This document shows, piece by piece, positions 26,134-35,375 of a stretch of 47,700 bases of DNA; within the stretch, counting starts at the first letter, position 1, and every line of letters starts with the position of its first letter. The DNA is from Actinomycetota bacterium (GTDB lineage: Bacteria; Actinomycetota; Acidimicrobiia; Acidimicrobiales; Ilumatobacteraceae), in NCBI GenBank assembly GCA_009711295.1, contig WLST01000007.1, positions 1 through 47,700 of the forward strand, written 5' to 3'. Below the pieces are notes generated by a model. It ran no database searches and was not told where the DNA came from. It saw only the letters and a program-made list of their open reading frames with translations. Made by a program: the position numbers and the translations under genes.

Positions 26134-26532
26134 ATGAATACCGTTCGCTACCTCAGCCTCGATTGGATTGAAGCAATCGGCACACGCGCCACGAAAAACG
26201 CCGAACTCCAATTACTTGGTTCCACTCTCAACATAGGCATTACCCAAATGGTGAGCGACGGCCCAGAAGATACTGTCTTGTATCACCTGCAAGTGAAAGA
26301 CAACGCCGTGACGTTTGGTGCCGGACCAGCCGACCCAGAACATGTTCGTCTTGAACAAGAATGGGAAACTGCCGTAGCAGTAGCTACTGGTGCAATGGCT
26401 GCAGAAGATGCATTTATCACTGGGGCGATACGCATCGGTGGCGATGCGCAAATGCTTCTACAAAGTCAAGAAATTTTTGCTGCTCTCGACCCCATCTTCG
26501 ACGAAGTCGCAAAAATTACCGTTTATAAATAA
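26134..26532 (+). CDS. SCP2 sterol-binding-like small protein
   Basis: A 132-residue protein resembling the SCP2/sterol-carrier fold: an alternating strand region (VLYHLQVKDNAVTFGAG), then AITG-type ITGAIRIGGDAQMLLQ near the end, as in SCP2 domains where this closes the lipid pocket. The family binds fatty acyl-CoAs or sterols. It starts at ATG 26134 after AAGTAAGG, 5 bases behind dedA. Its 3' end overlaps the convergent Fae-like gene by 10 bases. Confidence 0.72.
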   Translation: MNTVRYLSLDWIEAIGTRATKNAELQLLGSTLNIGITQMVSDGPEDTVLYHLQVKDNAVTFGAGPADPEHVRLEQEWETAVAVATGAMAAEDAFITGAIRIGGDAQMLLQSQEIFAALDPIFDEVAKITVYK

Positions 26533-26957
26533 TTGCCCGACTTCAACGCAAGATACGTTGCCTCGGCATTATTGTCTTCCACTTGAACAGCGTCATCTGC
26601 GAGTGGGTTCACCCACACGGCCACGATAAGCGCTAGTTCATGTAAATCATTTGCACCAAAGACACCACTGTCGCGTGCTTTTTGCACACCCCTCGCTACA
26701 CCATGTTGAGCAGCTCCCCAGGTGAGATCTCCATGGCGTTCGGTGTCAATGGTTGCCTTGTTCACAAATAGCGTCATTGGTTGCAGTGGTTGGTTTGGCG
26801 CAGCGACCGCCACAAAACGGGTATGCCCGACGCTGGGGGTTGCTAGACCCGTTGCCCATGCAGTTCCCACTGCACCTTCTCGGTCGCCAAGCACTGTGTT
26901 GATGTGTGCGGCGTTGGCTCCTTCACCGACAAATGCTTCGCCATATTCTGGTTTCAT
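26523..26957 (-). CDS. fae: formaldehyde-activating enzyme (Fae) homologue
   Basis: A 144-residue protein whose whole length follows formaldehyde-activating enzyme, which condenses formaldehyde with tetrahydromethanopterin in methylotrophs and archaea. Shared features recalled from the family: GEAFVGEGANAAHIN (family G-EALVGDGNEVAHID), VAAPNQPLQPMTLFVNKATI (family APNLP-KP-TLM-NKVTI) and GAAQHGVA (family GPAQHGVA). The catalytic-type His18, Lys67 and Gln84 are kept; the Asp two residues after the His is Asn20 here. It lacks the usual C-terminal extension of about 25 residues. Tetrahydromethanopterin is not expected in Actinobacteria, so it may use another carrier or only sense or bind formaldehyde. 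Its ATG overlaps the 2OG-oxygenase stop (ATGA), implying matched amounts of the two proteins. Confidence 0.82.
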   Translation of the reverse strand: MKPEYGEAFVGEGANAAHINTVLGDREGAVGTAWATGLATPSVGHTRFVAVAAPNQPLQPMTLFVNKATIDTERHGDLTWGAAQHGVARGVQKARDSGVFGANDLHELALIVAVWVNPLADDAVQVEDNNAEATYLALKSGNYL

Positions 26958-27736
26958 TGAGGCAACCTTCCGTATCGCGCAAGCTTCAATTCATCTGATG
27001 AATCGGTTCCGCTCTGTGTGTCGTATGCCAACAGTGCAACGATGCGTACAGTGTTTCCCATAATTGGGGTCACCTTATGCAGTGATGTCCGGCCGTTAAA
27101 TATCATGAGCGTTCCGGCATGCATTGGCTCTACACGAACACAATGAGATGCATCGCCCGACAACACACTTTGCACACCTTCATAGTTCTCATCGGTCGCC
27201 GTGCGAAGTTTTTGTGCGTTTTCAAACTCGCCACCTGCTTGCGAAGGCTGTAATGCAAGTGACACGACGAAGTCGGTCATATCGAAATGCCAACCCAACT
27301 GATCGCCTGCGCGCATCACTGCAAGATTCAATGCACCAAAAGGGTCTGCATACCGGTAAAGCTTTTCTTGCCCCAGTACGCCGGCAACAAAAGTCATGAG
27401 TTCATCAGACTCATAGAGTTCACGCACTGCATGATGTGCGGGGATGTGGTCGTAGGCAATGACTTCCACTGCAGATGACTGCACCGTACGGCGGGGATGC
27501 CCCACAGGAAAAGAGTCGTCTGGTCTACTTAAATATGCGGTTTTGTGAGACTCAGAGCGGTGTGCCAACGCAACAAGCTCTTCTGTTTCTGTCACCATGC
27601 GCATCACTACTTCACGCGAAATGAACTCTGGCAACACCACAACCCCATCGCGTTGAAAAATATCTCGTAGGCGCGTAGTGGTCTGAAAATCAGAAAGCGG
27701 CCACTCGTTGGTATTGACGAGGGCCGCTACTGACAT
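26954..27736 (-). CDS. 2-oxoglutarate/Fe(II)-dependent oxygenase
   Basis: A 260-residue double-stranded beta-helix oxygenase. Iron ligands His150 and Asp152 (WHFDMTDF) and His220 (SLHKVTP); Arg231 (NTVRIV) would bind 2-oxoglutarate. The region after the first ligands (ALQPSQAGGEFENAQ) resembles proteins commonly annotated as HalD/BesD-like; because the motif is HxD and not HxG it should be a hydroxylase or demethylase, not a halogenase. The next gene, translated with it through an ATGA overlap, is a Fae homologue, so a reaction releasing formaldehyde (N- or O-demethylation) is an attractive guess. It follows mdh by 20 bases and may be read from the same transcript. Confidence 0.88.
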   Translation of the reverse strand: MSVAALVNTNEWPLSDFQTTTRLRDIFQRDGVVVLPEFISREVVMRMVTETEELVALAHRSESHKTAYLSRPDDSFPVGHPRRTVQSSAVEVIAYDHIPAHHAVRELYESDELMTFVAGVLGQEKLYRYADPFGALNLAVMRAGDQLGWHFDMTDFVVSLALQPSQAGGEFENAQKLRTATDENYEGVQSVLSGDASHCVRVEPMHAGTLMIFNGRTSLHKVTPIMGNTVRIVALLAYDTQSGTDSSDELKLARYGRLPQ

Positions 27737-27756
27737 TTTAATTATTTTTGATTGTT

Positions 27757-28743
27757 TTAGATGAGTCCAAGTTCACGCACAGCATCGCGCTCTTCAACGA
27801 GCTCTGCGACCGATGCGTCAATTTTTCCACGGCTGTATGCATCGATGTCGAGACCTTGAACGATCTTGTATTCACCGTTCTTGCACACACATGGGAATGA
27901 GGAAATGAGTCCTTCAGGCACACCATAAGAACCGTCGGAAGGAACTGCCATTGAGACCCAATCACCTTCGGGTGTATCGGTGGCCCATGAACGTACGTGG
28001 TCGATAGCCGCATTTGCTGCTGAAGCAGCCGACGACAAACCGCGAGCCTTAATGATTGCAGCACCACGCTTAGCAACGGTGGGGATGAAGGTCTCGTCGA
28101 GCCATTGTTGGTCGTTCACTGTTGCAGCCGCATTTTTACCATCAACTTCGCAATGAAAAAGATCGGGGTACTGCGTTGTGGAGTGGTTCCCCCAAATGGT
28201 CATCTTTTTAATCGACGACACTGGCTTGTTGAGTTTTGTTGCCAACTGTGAAATGGCACGGTTGTGGTCGAGGCGAGTCATTGCTGTGAACTGACCAGGG
28301 TTCATTCCCTTTGCGTTGTTCATTGCAATGAGAGCGTTGGTGTTTGCAGGGTTTCCCACCACAAGCACTTTGATGTTCTTTTTCGCATTCGCCGCAATTG
28401 CTTGACCTTGTGGTTTGAAGATGCCACCGTTTGCCGACAACAAGTCGGCACGCTCCATGCCGTCTTTGCGTGGCATTGCACCAACAAGAAGCGCAACGTC
28501 TGCGTCGCCGAAGGCAACGTCACCAGAATCGGTGCACACCACTTGTTGAAGAAGCGGGAATGCGCAATCTTCAAGTTCCATCTTGACGCCCTCAAGGGCT
28601 CCAAGTGCTGGGGTCACTTCAAGCAACTGCAAAATGATGGGGGTGTTTGGTCCCAACATTGCTCCAGATGCGATACGGAATAAAAGGCTGTAGCCAATTT
28701 GGCCTGCTGCGCCGGTGACGGCGACTCGTACGGGGGTTGTCAT
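27757..28743 (-). CDS. mdh: malate dehydrogenase
   Basis: A 328-residue NAD-dependent malate dehydrogenase of the cytoplasmic type. NAD loop [12 protein letters not shown], substrate Arg region [33 protein letters not shown] and the catalytic His in [11 protein letters not shown]. It interconverts malate and oxaloacetate in the TCA cycle. ATG 28743 is 8 bases after TACGAT, with GGGGG in between. It lies downstream of the acyltransferase and 20 bases before the 2OG oxygenase, in a region with sucCD and opposite to sdhCAB, so three TCA steps cluster here. Confidence 0.96.
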   Translation of the reverse strand: MTTPVRVAVTGAAGQIGYSLLFRIASGAMLGPNTPIILQLLEVTPALGALEGVKMELEDCAFPLLQQVVCTDSGDVAFGDADVALLVGAMPRKDGMERADLLSANGGIFKPQGQAIAANAKKNIKVLVVGNPANTNALIAMNNAKGMNPGQFTAMTRLDHNRAISQLATKLNKPVSSIKKMTIWGNHSTTQYPDLFHCEVDGKNAAATVNDQQWLDETFIPTVAKRGAAIIKARGLSSAASAANAAIDHVRSWATDTPEGDWVSMAVPSDGSYGVPEGLISSFPCVCKNGEYKIVQGLDIDAYSRGKIDASVAELVEERDAVRELGLI

Positions 28744-28751
28744 AGACCCCC

Positions 28752-28757
28752 ATCGTA
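28752..28757 (-). promoter_or_regulatory. -10-like box TACGAT for mdh
   Basis: TACGAT ends 8 bases before the ATG at 28743 (spacer GGGGGTCT). It suggests that mdh and the following oxygenase and Fae genes have their own promoter. Confidence 0.45.
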
Positions 28758-28796
28758 GGTCGCACTTCCCCGCCTCCCAAGCCGGAGCGATACGAC

Positions 28797-30824
28797 CTAT
28801 TTCACGGAGGTGGTAGTTGCCCGCACCGTGGTGCTCGAGGTCGAACTCGATGTGCTCGCAGGCGTTGAACTCGAAGTAGTGGTGGTTTGCCCAGGAACCG
28901 ATAAGAGCGCCTCTTCAAACTGTGGCCCAGGGCGCCCTAAAGCCTCCATGATGAGCGCGGTGTACTTCCGCTGACCCATTGGCCGTAAGTGCGTGAGGTC
29001 GTCATAGAGCCATTTGGGGTGCTCTGAGGCGTACTTCTTCCAGTCGAGGACCTGGACGTTGGGATACCGATCGGGTAACGCCCGGATGAGGCGGTTATTT
29101 GACTCTTCCCAGTCTTTTCCGGGCACTGCGTTTGTCAACACCACGACCAGAGGAACATCGGCCAAAACGCTGATGATGCTGTCGATTGTTTCTTGAGATG
29201 TGCCGCTATTGGTTCCCAGGTGAATGACCACGGCGCTGCCCAGAGCATTGATGGACTTCACGTAGTTCACGATTGGCAAGGCAGCTTTAAACGGGCGGCT
29301 CTTTTGTGCATCGACCGTCACCCCATATTTTGTCATTTCAGGCGCAGCACCCAACATGACAGAGTCACCGATAGCCAAAATATCTATCCGTTCAGCCGGC
29401 ACTGTTGTTGGCGCCACCGTTGAAGTTGTTACCTGGCCCGCAATGGAACTTGTAGGGATTGTAGAAGGCACAGTGGTGGGCATGATGTTGGTGATGAACC
29501 CATCAGCATTAACCAAGCTTTGACTAATTGCATCAAGTTCAATTTTTGCTGTTGACAAATTTGCAATAGCAAAAACTGGCGCAAGAGCAAGCACTACTCC
29601 AGCACCCACCATTTTACGCCGATGCAACTTCCGCTCTGGAGTTGCTGCACCATGCCATGTACGCAACCAGACCCCGAGCTTGCCTTTTCTGATGGGCGTC
29701 TCGATAAAACGATACGACGCTTCAGTAACCAGCAATGTGCAGGCCATGAGAAATGCAAAACGTCCCCAACTCAGCGCGTTGCCAGCAATGTGGCGAGAGA
29801 TTTGGAAAATAGGCCAGTGGTACAGATACAAACCATACGAACGCACTCCAAGCCAAACAAAAACTTTATTTCCTAAAACAACTCTTCCGAGAAGAGTTGA
29901 CGGATGAGTAACTGCGGCAATAACGGCAACTGTGGCTAGCCCCACAAGGAAGAAGCCCCCACGATACAAAAGGTCATAACCATGGCTTCCCGTTTCCGCC
30001 CCAGTGACCACGTTGGTAAAGCGCCATGCCATGACGGCGAGCGCAGCAAGACCAAGAACTCCGATGACATCAACAAGTATTGACCGTTGCGCAATACGGG
30101 CCTCTGCGATATACCAAGGTCGCCACCACACACCAAGAGCGGCACCAAGAAACAAACCCCCCGCGCGAGTAATGGTGGAGAGATAAACAAAATCGATGCG
30201 GGCCACATCGCGACCAAGAAAGGAAAAGTATTGGTTCGCCGTATCTGCAGGGTTTGCTATTGGCCCCGTGCGATAAGTGACTGCGGTGAATACTGCTATT
30301 CCTACTGCAGAGAGAAAAAAACATAGTCCGATGAGCGGCAAGCGACGCCGTGCCAATTTCAACAATGCAAACATCAAAAGCGGCCAGATCAAATAAAATT
30401 GTTCTTCTACAGCTAACGACCACAGGTGGCGCAAAGGCGCAAAAGCAAATGCGCTGAAATACGAACTGCCGGTGTGGATTTGAAACCAATTGGAAATGTA
30501 GAAAAACCCTGCGAGCACGTCACCGCGCAAAGTTCCTAACTCGCTACGTTTGAACAAAGCGACATAAACAGTGATGCCCACAAGCAGTGTCCATAGCGCC
30601 GGCAAAAGGCGTCGTGCACGCCGAAGCCAGAATTCACGCAAATTTACCGTTCCAGTGCGCTGTGATTCAGCCACCAAAAGAAGCGTGATGAGATAGCCGC
30701 TAATAACGAAAAATACTTCAACACCTAAAAAGCCACCCTGCAACCAGGAATGGTTCGCGTGATAAAAGATGACTGCAATAACAGCTACGGCGCGCAGGCC
30801 ATCGAGACCAGGCAAATAGGGCAC
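28797..30824 (-). CDS. OatA-like membrane O-acyltransferase with SGNH domain
   Basis: About 675 residues. The N-terminal two-thirds is an acyltransferase-3 domain of roughly ten helices, beginning [13 protein letters not shown] and with the active-site segment [20 protein letters not shown]. The C-terminal third is an extracytoplasmic SGNH hydrolase domain: GDSVM (Ser), GTNSG (Asn) and DLTHLRP (Asp/His). A Thr/Ser-rich tail closes the protein. Such proteins acetylate peptidoglycan or surface glycans. The track start at GTG 30905 lies inside metF. I prefer GTG 30824 (VPYLPGLDG), where homology begins, but no clear ribosome binding site decides it. It follows metF by about 31 bases and ends 53 bases before mdh. 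Confidence 0.88.
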   Translation of the reverse strand: MPYLPGLDGLRAVAVIAVIFYHANHSWLQGGFLGVEVFFVISGYLITLLLVAESQRTGTVNLREFWLRRARRLLPALWTLLVGITVYVALFKRSELGTLRGDVLAGFFYISNWFQIHTGSSYFSAFAFAPLRHLWSLAVEEQFYLIWPLLMFALLKLARRRLPLIGLCFFLSAVGIAVFTAVTYRTGPIANPADTANQYFSFLGRDVARIDFVYLSTITRAGGLFLGAALGVWWRPWYIAEARIAQRSILVDVIGVLGLAALAVMAWRFTNVVTGAETGSHGYDLLYRGGFFLVGLATVAVIAAVTHPSTLLGRVVLGNKVFVWLGVRSYGLYLYHWPIFQISRHIAGNALSWGRFAFLMACTLLVTEASYRFIETPIRKGKLGVWLRTWHGAATPERKLHRRKMVGAGVVLALAPVFAIANLSTAKIELDAISQSLVNADGFITNIMPTTVPSTIPTSSIAGQVTTSTVAPTTVPAERIDILAIGDSVMLGAAPEMTKYGVTVDAQKSRPFKAALPIVNYVKSINALGSAVVIHLGTNSGTSQETIDSIISVLADVPLVVVLTNAVPGKDWEESNNRLIRALPDRYPNVQVLDWKKYASEHPKWLYDDLTHLRPMGQRKYTALIMEALGRPGPQFEEALLSVPGQTTTTSSSTPASTSSSTSSTTVRATTTSVK

Positions 30825-30855
30825 TACTGCTGCCGCGCGCAAGCCGCCCGTGGAA

Positions 30856-31728
30856 TCAGGAGGCAGACGAGACAACCGGTAACCCCAAGTTTGCGTAGAT
30901 CTCACGTGTGGCGCTTGACCGATTCAACGTATAAAAATGCAGTCCTGGTGCACCCGCATCGAGCAATTGGGCGCATAACTCAGTTGCAGCATCTACCCCA
31001 ATGCGTCGCACCTCTTCTGGGTCTTCAACCTTGGCGAGTCGTTCCGATAAATCTTGCGGGAAAGCCGCACCCGACATTTCAGCCATGCGCTGTACTTGAC
31101 TTTTATTAGTCACTGGCATGATGCCGGGAATAATTGGCTTATCAATTCCGAGCGCCGCAAGTTCTTCAACCAGGCGCACATAGTGTTCCACCTCAAAGAA
31201 AAATTGGGTGATGGCGAAATCGGCCCGACGTAGTTTTTGAGCGAGAAATTCCCGGTCTTCAGTACGTGATGAACTGCGCGGATGCACTTCTGGGTGTGCG
31301 GCAACACCAATGCTGAACTGGCCTGCAGCTTGCAATTCAGCAACGAGATCAGAAGCAAATTGGTAGTCGCTGGGGCGCACATCGGCAGGGTCGGTTGGTG
31401 GATCACCACCCAGAGCCAAAATGTTTTCTACTCCTGCATCTACATACGCCTGAAGAATTTCTTCAATATCGCTGCGCGTGTGCCCTACACAGGTGAGATG
31501 TGCCATCGGTGAAATTGTTGTTTCACGACGCATCCAAGTAACGAGATCGCGGGTGCGTTCACGAGTACTTCCACCAGCACCGTAAGTAACCGACACAAAA
31601 CTGGGATGCAAGGTTTCTAATTCTGCAATTGTTCGGCCTAAAGATAATTGTGCTGCATCGGTCTTTGGCGGAAAAAACTCGAAAGAAAAAGTGCGCCCGC
31701 GAGCGAGAAGTTCCGTAATGCGGGCCAT
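30856..31728 (-). CDS. metF: 5,10-methylenetetrahydrofolate reductase
   Basis: A 290-residue flavoprotein that reduces methylene-THF to methyl-THF for methionine synthesis. FSFEFFPPKT near the start, VTYGAGGSTRERT, NILALGGDPP, and the later FAITQFFFEVEHY segment are family hallmarks. It starts 9 bases after the purH stop. TAAACT, partly made from that stop codon, lies 6 bases upstream of the ATG, so it may also have its own leaderless start. It makes the folate C1 supply visible in the same strand run as purH and the Fae homologue. Confidence 0.95.
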   Translation of the reverse strand: MARITELLARGRTFSFEFFPPKTDAAQLSLGRTIAELETLHPSFVSVTYGAGGSTRERTRDLVTWMRRETTISPMAHLTCVGHTRSDIEEILQAYVDAGVENILALGGDPPTDPADVRPSDYQFASDLVAELQAAGQFSIGVAAHPEVHPRSSSRTEDREFLAQKLRRADFAITQFFFEVEHYVRLVEELAALGIDKPIIPGIMPVTNKSQVQRMAEMSGAAFPQDLSERLAKVEDPEEVRRIGVDAATELCAQLLDAGAPGLHFYTLNRSSATREIYANLGLPVVSSAS

Positions 31729-31734
31729 CGCAAC

Positions 31735-31740
31735 AGTTTA
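31735..31740 (-). promoter_or_regulatory. possible -10-like box TAAACT for metF
   Basis: TAAACT overlaps the purH stop codon and ends 6 bases before the metF ATG. The spacing fits the other boxes in the window but chance is likely, since TAA is fixed by the stop. Confidence 0.25.
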
Positions 31741-33222
31741 GTGACGGAAGTGGCGTGTACCAGTGAAGATGAGCACAATGCCATGCTCATTTGCTGCAGC
31801 AATGACTTCCTCGTCGCGAACACTGCCCCCAGGCTCGACAACAACATGCACTCCAGCGGTTGCCAACATGTCGAGCCCATCACGGAAGGGAAAAAATGCA
31901 TCACTTGCCGCTACCCCACCAATGGCTCGGGTCCCTGCGCGTTCGCATGCCAACCGCGCCGCATCGAGACGGTTTTGCTGGCCCCCGCCAATGCCCACTG
32001 CTTCATTATTCTGCGTGACCACAATGGCATTCGAACTCACAGCAGCACATACCTTCCATGCAAAGTTGGCCTGCTGCAGCTGCTCTGGGGTGGGCTGGGT
32101 ACTACTTGCCACGGTCCATGTTGCCGGGTCATCATGCACGCCATCGGGGCTTTGTACAAGCACCCCACCACTCACACTACGCAACTCGAACTCAGGAAGC
32201 TGTGAGGCACTGGCACGCACGATGCGCAAGTTTTTCTTACCTTGAAGAGCACAAAGTGCCGACTCGGAATATGCCGGGGCAACAACTACCTCAGTAAATA
32301 CATTGCAGATTTCTTGAGCAGTTGCTTCATCAACCTCGCGGTTGAGAGCAATGATCCCACCAAATGCGCTCACTGGGTCACACGCATGAGCACGCTGATA
32401 CGCATCGAACAGTGTCGGCCCAGTTGCTACACCACAGGGGTTGGCGTGTTTCACAACGACCGCTGCGGCGTCGGAAAATTGATGCACCAGTTTCCAGGCG
32501 GCGTCGGCGTCGAAAACATTGAGATACGACATCTCTTTGCCGCCAAGTTGTTCGGCAGAATTCCACCAGCTGTGGCTCCCTTCAAGGCGATACAAAGTGC
32601 CCGTTTGATGGGGGTTCTCTCCGTAGCGCAAATCTGAAACATGCTCTAGCTGCAAAGACAATGCAGACTTCTCGTCTCCACTCATCCATTGTTCAATTGC
32701 TCGGTCGTAATCACGAGTGGCTGCAAAAGCTTCAGCCGAAAGCCGACGACGTGTTTCTAAACTCAACGCACCTTTCGCCGAAATTTCTGCAAGCACCGGT
32801 TCATACTGTGATGGCTCCACTACAACACCCACTCGCGCAAAGTTTTTTGCAGCAGCACGAATCATTGCCGGGCCACCAACATCGATGAGATCAACACTGG
32901 GGTTGCTGGAAAATGGGTACAGGTTCACCACAACGAGATCAATTGGTTCAATGCCGTACTCGGCCATGTCGGCTACATGCTGTGGCAGTGTGGTGTCGGC
33001 AAGGATTCCTCCATGCACTTTTGGGTGCAGTGTGACCACACGATGGTCGAGAATTGCGGGCACACCAGTGAGGTCGGCTACATCGGTGACGCTGATGCCT
33101 GCAGCGGTGAGCGCCTGTGCAGTTCCACCGCTCGAGATAATGCTCCATCCAGATGCAACAAGGCCCCGCGCTAGTTCCTCAATGCCTGTCTTGTTATAGA
33201 CACTGAGAAGGGCGCGGGGCAC
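31738..33222 (-). CDS. purH: bifunctional AICAR formyltransferase/IMP cyclohydrolase
   Basis: A 494-residue enzyme for the last two steps of IMP synthesis. The N-terminal IMP cyclohydrolase (MGS-like) domain has SVYNKTGI, SSGGTA and HPKVHGGIL. The C-terminal transformylase domain has RYGENPHQ, the Lys-His pair in VVKHANPCGVA, SAFGGIIALN and the closing TGTRHFRH. It uses 10-formyl-THF. The start is GTG at 33222, 30 bases after sucD. metF follows after 9 bases, giving a folate-C1 pair. Confidence 0.96.
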   Translation of the reverse strand: MPRALLSVYNKTGIEELARGLVASGWSIISSGGTAQALTAAGISVTDVADLTGVPAILDHRVVTLHPKVHGGILADTTLPQHVADMAEYGIEPIDLVVVNLYPFSSNPSVDLIDVGGPAMIRAAAKNFARVGVVVEPSQYEPVLAEISAKGALSLETRRRLSAEAFAATRDYDRAIEQWMSGDEKSALSLQLEHVSDLRYGENPHQTGTLYRLEGSHSWWNSAEQLGGKEMSYLNVFDADAAWKLVHQFSDAAAVVVKHANPCGVATGPTLFDAYQRAHACDPVSAFGGIIALNREVDEATAQEICNVFTEVVVAPAYSESALCALQGKKNLRIVRASASQLPEFELRSVSGGVLVQSPDGVHDDPATWTVASSTQPTPEQLQQANFAWKVCAAVSSNAIVVTQNNEAVGIGGGQQNRLDAARLACERAGTRAIGGVAASDAFFPFRDGLDMLATAGVHVVVEPGGSVRDEEVIAAANEHGIVLIFTGTRHFRH

Positions 33223-33252
33223 TGTTCAAACTCTCTGAATTACTTTGGTGAC

Positions 33253-34152
33253 TTACTTTAAGCCCTTGACAATTTCTGCCATGAGTGAGCCAGCTTCAGT
33301 TGGGTTCAATCCAATTTGTACGCCTGCTTCACGCAATGCGTCCATCTTGCCTTGTGCCGTTCCTTTACCGCCGGAAACAATTGCTCCGGCGTGGCCCATT
33401 TTCTTGCCTGCTGGCGCAGTAACACCGGCAATGTAGGCACTCATTGGCTTTGTGACATTGGCCTTAATGAATTCTGCAGCTTCTTCTTCTGCCGACCCAC
33501 CAATTTCGCCAATCATGATAATTGCGTGTGTCTCTGGATCTTTTTGGAACTCAGCAAGACAATCAACAAATGATGTTCCTGGTACTGGGTCGCCGCCAAT
33601 TCCTACGCAGGTGCTGACGCCAATACCTTGTTGCTTCAATTCATAGAGCGCCTGGTATGTGAGTGTTCCTGAACGCGAAACGATGCCCACGTTTGGACCT
33701 TTAGCTGAAGGCAACTCTGCAATTTCACCGGCAGTAATACCGATGTTGCATTTCCCTGGGCTAATGATTCCTGGGCAGTTTGGCCCGAGCAAACGTACTT
33801 TTGGATAATCGCGAAGAAGAGTGTTGAACACTTTTGCTTCGTCTTGGGCTGGGATGCCTTCGGTAATGCACACGATGAAAGTGATGCCGGCTTTTGCTGC
33901 TTCCAAAATTGCTGCAGCGGCAGCTTTTGGCGGAACTGCAATAAACGAAGCGTCTGCACCTGTTGCTTTGACTGCATCGGCAACGGAGTCGAAAACAGGA
34001 ATGCCTTCAACATCTTGCCCACCCTTACCTGGTGTTACTCCACCAACAACATTGGTTCCGTAAGCACGGTTACGTAGACCGTGAAACTTGCCTTGACCTC
34101 CGGTGAGTCCTTGGACAATCACCTTGGTGTTCTCGTTTACAAAAATGGCCAT
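33253..34152 (-). CDS. sucD: succinyl-CoA synthetase alpha subunit
   Basis: A 299-residue alpha subunit. The CoA-binding N-terminal domain has QGLTGGQGKFH and GGVTPGKGG. The phosphorylated histidine lies in GHAGAIVSGG. SRSGTLTYQ and GIGGDPVPGTSF are also typical. With SucC it makes ATP or GTP from succinyl-CoA in the TCA cycle. It starts 8 bases after sucC and is followed by purH after 30 bases. Confidence 0.96.
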   Translation of the reverse strand: MAIFVNENTKVIVQGLTGGQGKFHGLRNRAYGTNVVGGVTPGKGGQDVEGIPVFDSVADAVKATGADASFIAVPPKAAAAAILEAAKAGITFIVCITEGIPAQDEAKVFNTLLRDYPKVRLLGPNCPGIISPGKCNIGITAGEIAELPSAKGPNVGIVSRSGTLTYQALYELKQQGIGVSTCVGIGGDPVPGTSFVDCLAEFQKDPETHAIIMIGEIGGSAEEEAAEFIKANVTKPMSAYIAGVTAPAGKKMGHAGAIVSGGKGTAQGKMDALREAGVQIGLNPTEAGSLMAEIVKGLK

Positions 34153-34160
34153 GGTGTTTT

Positions 34161-35312
34161 CTACTTTCCGTTCGCAAGTGCTACAGCAGCACGGGCTGCT
34201 TCGAGCATTGTTGGCTTACTCATTAATTTGGATTCTGGGATTCCTGCAGAAGCCAGAATTTCGCGTCCTTCTTCGGCGTTGGTGCCATCGAGTCGAATCA
34301 CAATGGGTGCGCGTAAGTTCACGCGCTTCATTGCTTCAACAATTCCCTTAGCAACTTCTTCGCCACGTGTGATGCCACCAAAGATGTTGATGAAAATGCT
34401 CTTCACATCTTTGTCGAAGTTGATTACTTCAAGTGCTGCTGCCATTTGGTCGGCATTTGCACCGCCACCAATGTCGAGGAAGTTGGCTGCAGTGCCGCCT
34501 ACTTGGTTCACAACGTCGAGCGTGCTCATTGCCAAGCCTGCACCGTTAGCAATGATGCCAACAGTTCCTGAAAGACCAATGTATTGCAAGCCCTTTTCGC
34601 GAGCGAGTTGCTCACGATCGTCAAGTTCTTCAGTTGCGCTGTATTCGGCCCACTCGGGGTGGCGATATTCAGCATTTCCATCGAGGCTTACTTTTGCGTC
34701 GAGTGCATGCACTTCGCCGGTTGGCTTCAAAATGAGTGGGTTGATTTCTGCGAGGTCACAGTCGCCTGCAGTGAAGCAGTCGTACAACTGAACCAAGATT
34801 TTTGCCACACCATCGAGTGCCTTTGCAGGGATCTTCGCATCGACTGCTGCCTGACGAGCAACTTTTTCACTGAGCCCATCAACAGGGTTGATATGCAACT
34901 TCACAATTGCATCGGGGTCTTTTTCAGCTACTTCTTCAATTTCCACGCCGCCTTGAGCCGACAACATCAAAAGATGCTTCTTCGCGGCACGATCGAGAGT
35001 GAATGATGCGTAATACTCTTCGTCAATATCGGACGCATGTTCTACCCAAATGCGCTTGACTACGTGGCCTTTAATATCCATTCCCAGAATATTCCCAGCG
35101 TGCAAACGCACTTCGTCGGCGTTGTTGGCCAACTTAATGCCACCAGCTTTTCCACGACCGCCTACCTGCACTTGAGCTTTTACTACAACTGGGTATTGCG
35201 ATGCCTCGGCAACTTTCACTGCTTCATCAACGGTGACTGCTACGCCACCGGCTGATACAGGAATACCGAACTTGGCAAAATACTGTTTGCCTTGATATTC
35301 AAAGAGGTCCAC
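34161..35312 (-). CDS. sucC: succinyl-CoA synthetase beta subunit
   Basis: A 383-residue ATP-grasp subunit: LFEYQGKQYFAKFGIPV, KAQVQVGGRGKAGG, INPLI for metal binding, and SIFINIFGGITRGEEVA near the end. The start is a GTG at 35312 with AAGGAG 6 bases upstream. It leads the minus-strand run sucC-sucD-purH-metF. The 63-base A/T-rich leader contains TACAAT, a good -10 candidate. Confidence 0.96.
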   Translation of the reverse strand: MDLFEYQGKQYFAKFGIPVSAGGVAVTVDEAVKVAEASQYPVVVKAQVQVGGRGKAGGIKLANNADEVRLHAGNILGMDIKGHVVKRIWVEHASDIDEEYYASFTLDRAAKKHLLMLSAQGGVEIEEVAEKDPDAIVKLHINPVDGLSEKVARQAAVDAKIPAKALDGVAKILVQLYDCFTAGDCDLAEINPLILKPTGEVHALDAKVSLDGNAEYRHPEWAEYSATEELDDREQLAREKGLQYIGLSGTVGIIANGAGLAMSTLDVVNQVGGTAANFLDIGGGANADQMAAALEVINFDKDVKSIFINIFGGITRGEEVAKGIVEAMKRVNLRAPIVIRLDGTNAEEGREILASAGIPESKLMSKPTMLEAARAAVALANGK

Positions 35313-35318
35313 TCTTAC

Positions 35319-35324
35319 TCCTTA
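35319..35324 (-). promoter_or_regulatory. strong ribosome binding site AAGGAG for the sucC GTG start
   Basis: AAGGAG sits 6 bases before the GTG at 35312, the same spacing as for coxM, ferredoxin 2 and the dienelactone-hydrolase gene. Confidence 0.7.
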
Positions 35325-35375
35325 TTAATAATTGAGATCTTGATTGTAAAAATATTGTGTAACTACTTCAGAAAA

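Noticed and set aside
26954-27736. Fe(II)/2OG halogenase
   Set aside because: The iron motif is HxD (WHFD); halogenases have Gly or Ala in place of the Asp.
28756-28799. inverted repeat TAGGTCG...CGACCTA as terminator between the acyltransferase gene and mdh
   Set aside because: The loop is about 30 bases, there is no T-run, and one arm overlaps the acyltransferase stop codon.
34081-34791. 236-residue plus-strand ORF
   Set aside because: Antisense to sucC/sucD, whose products are unmistakable.
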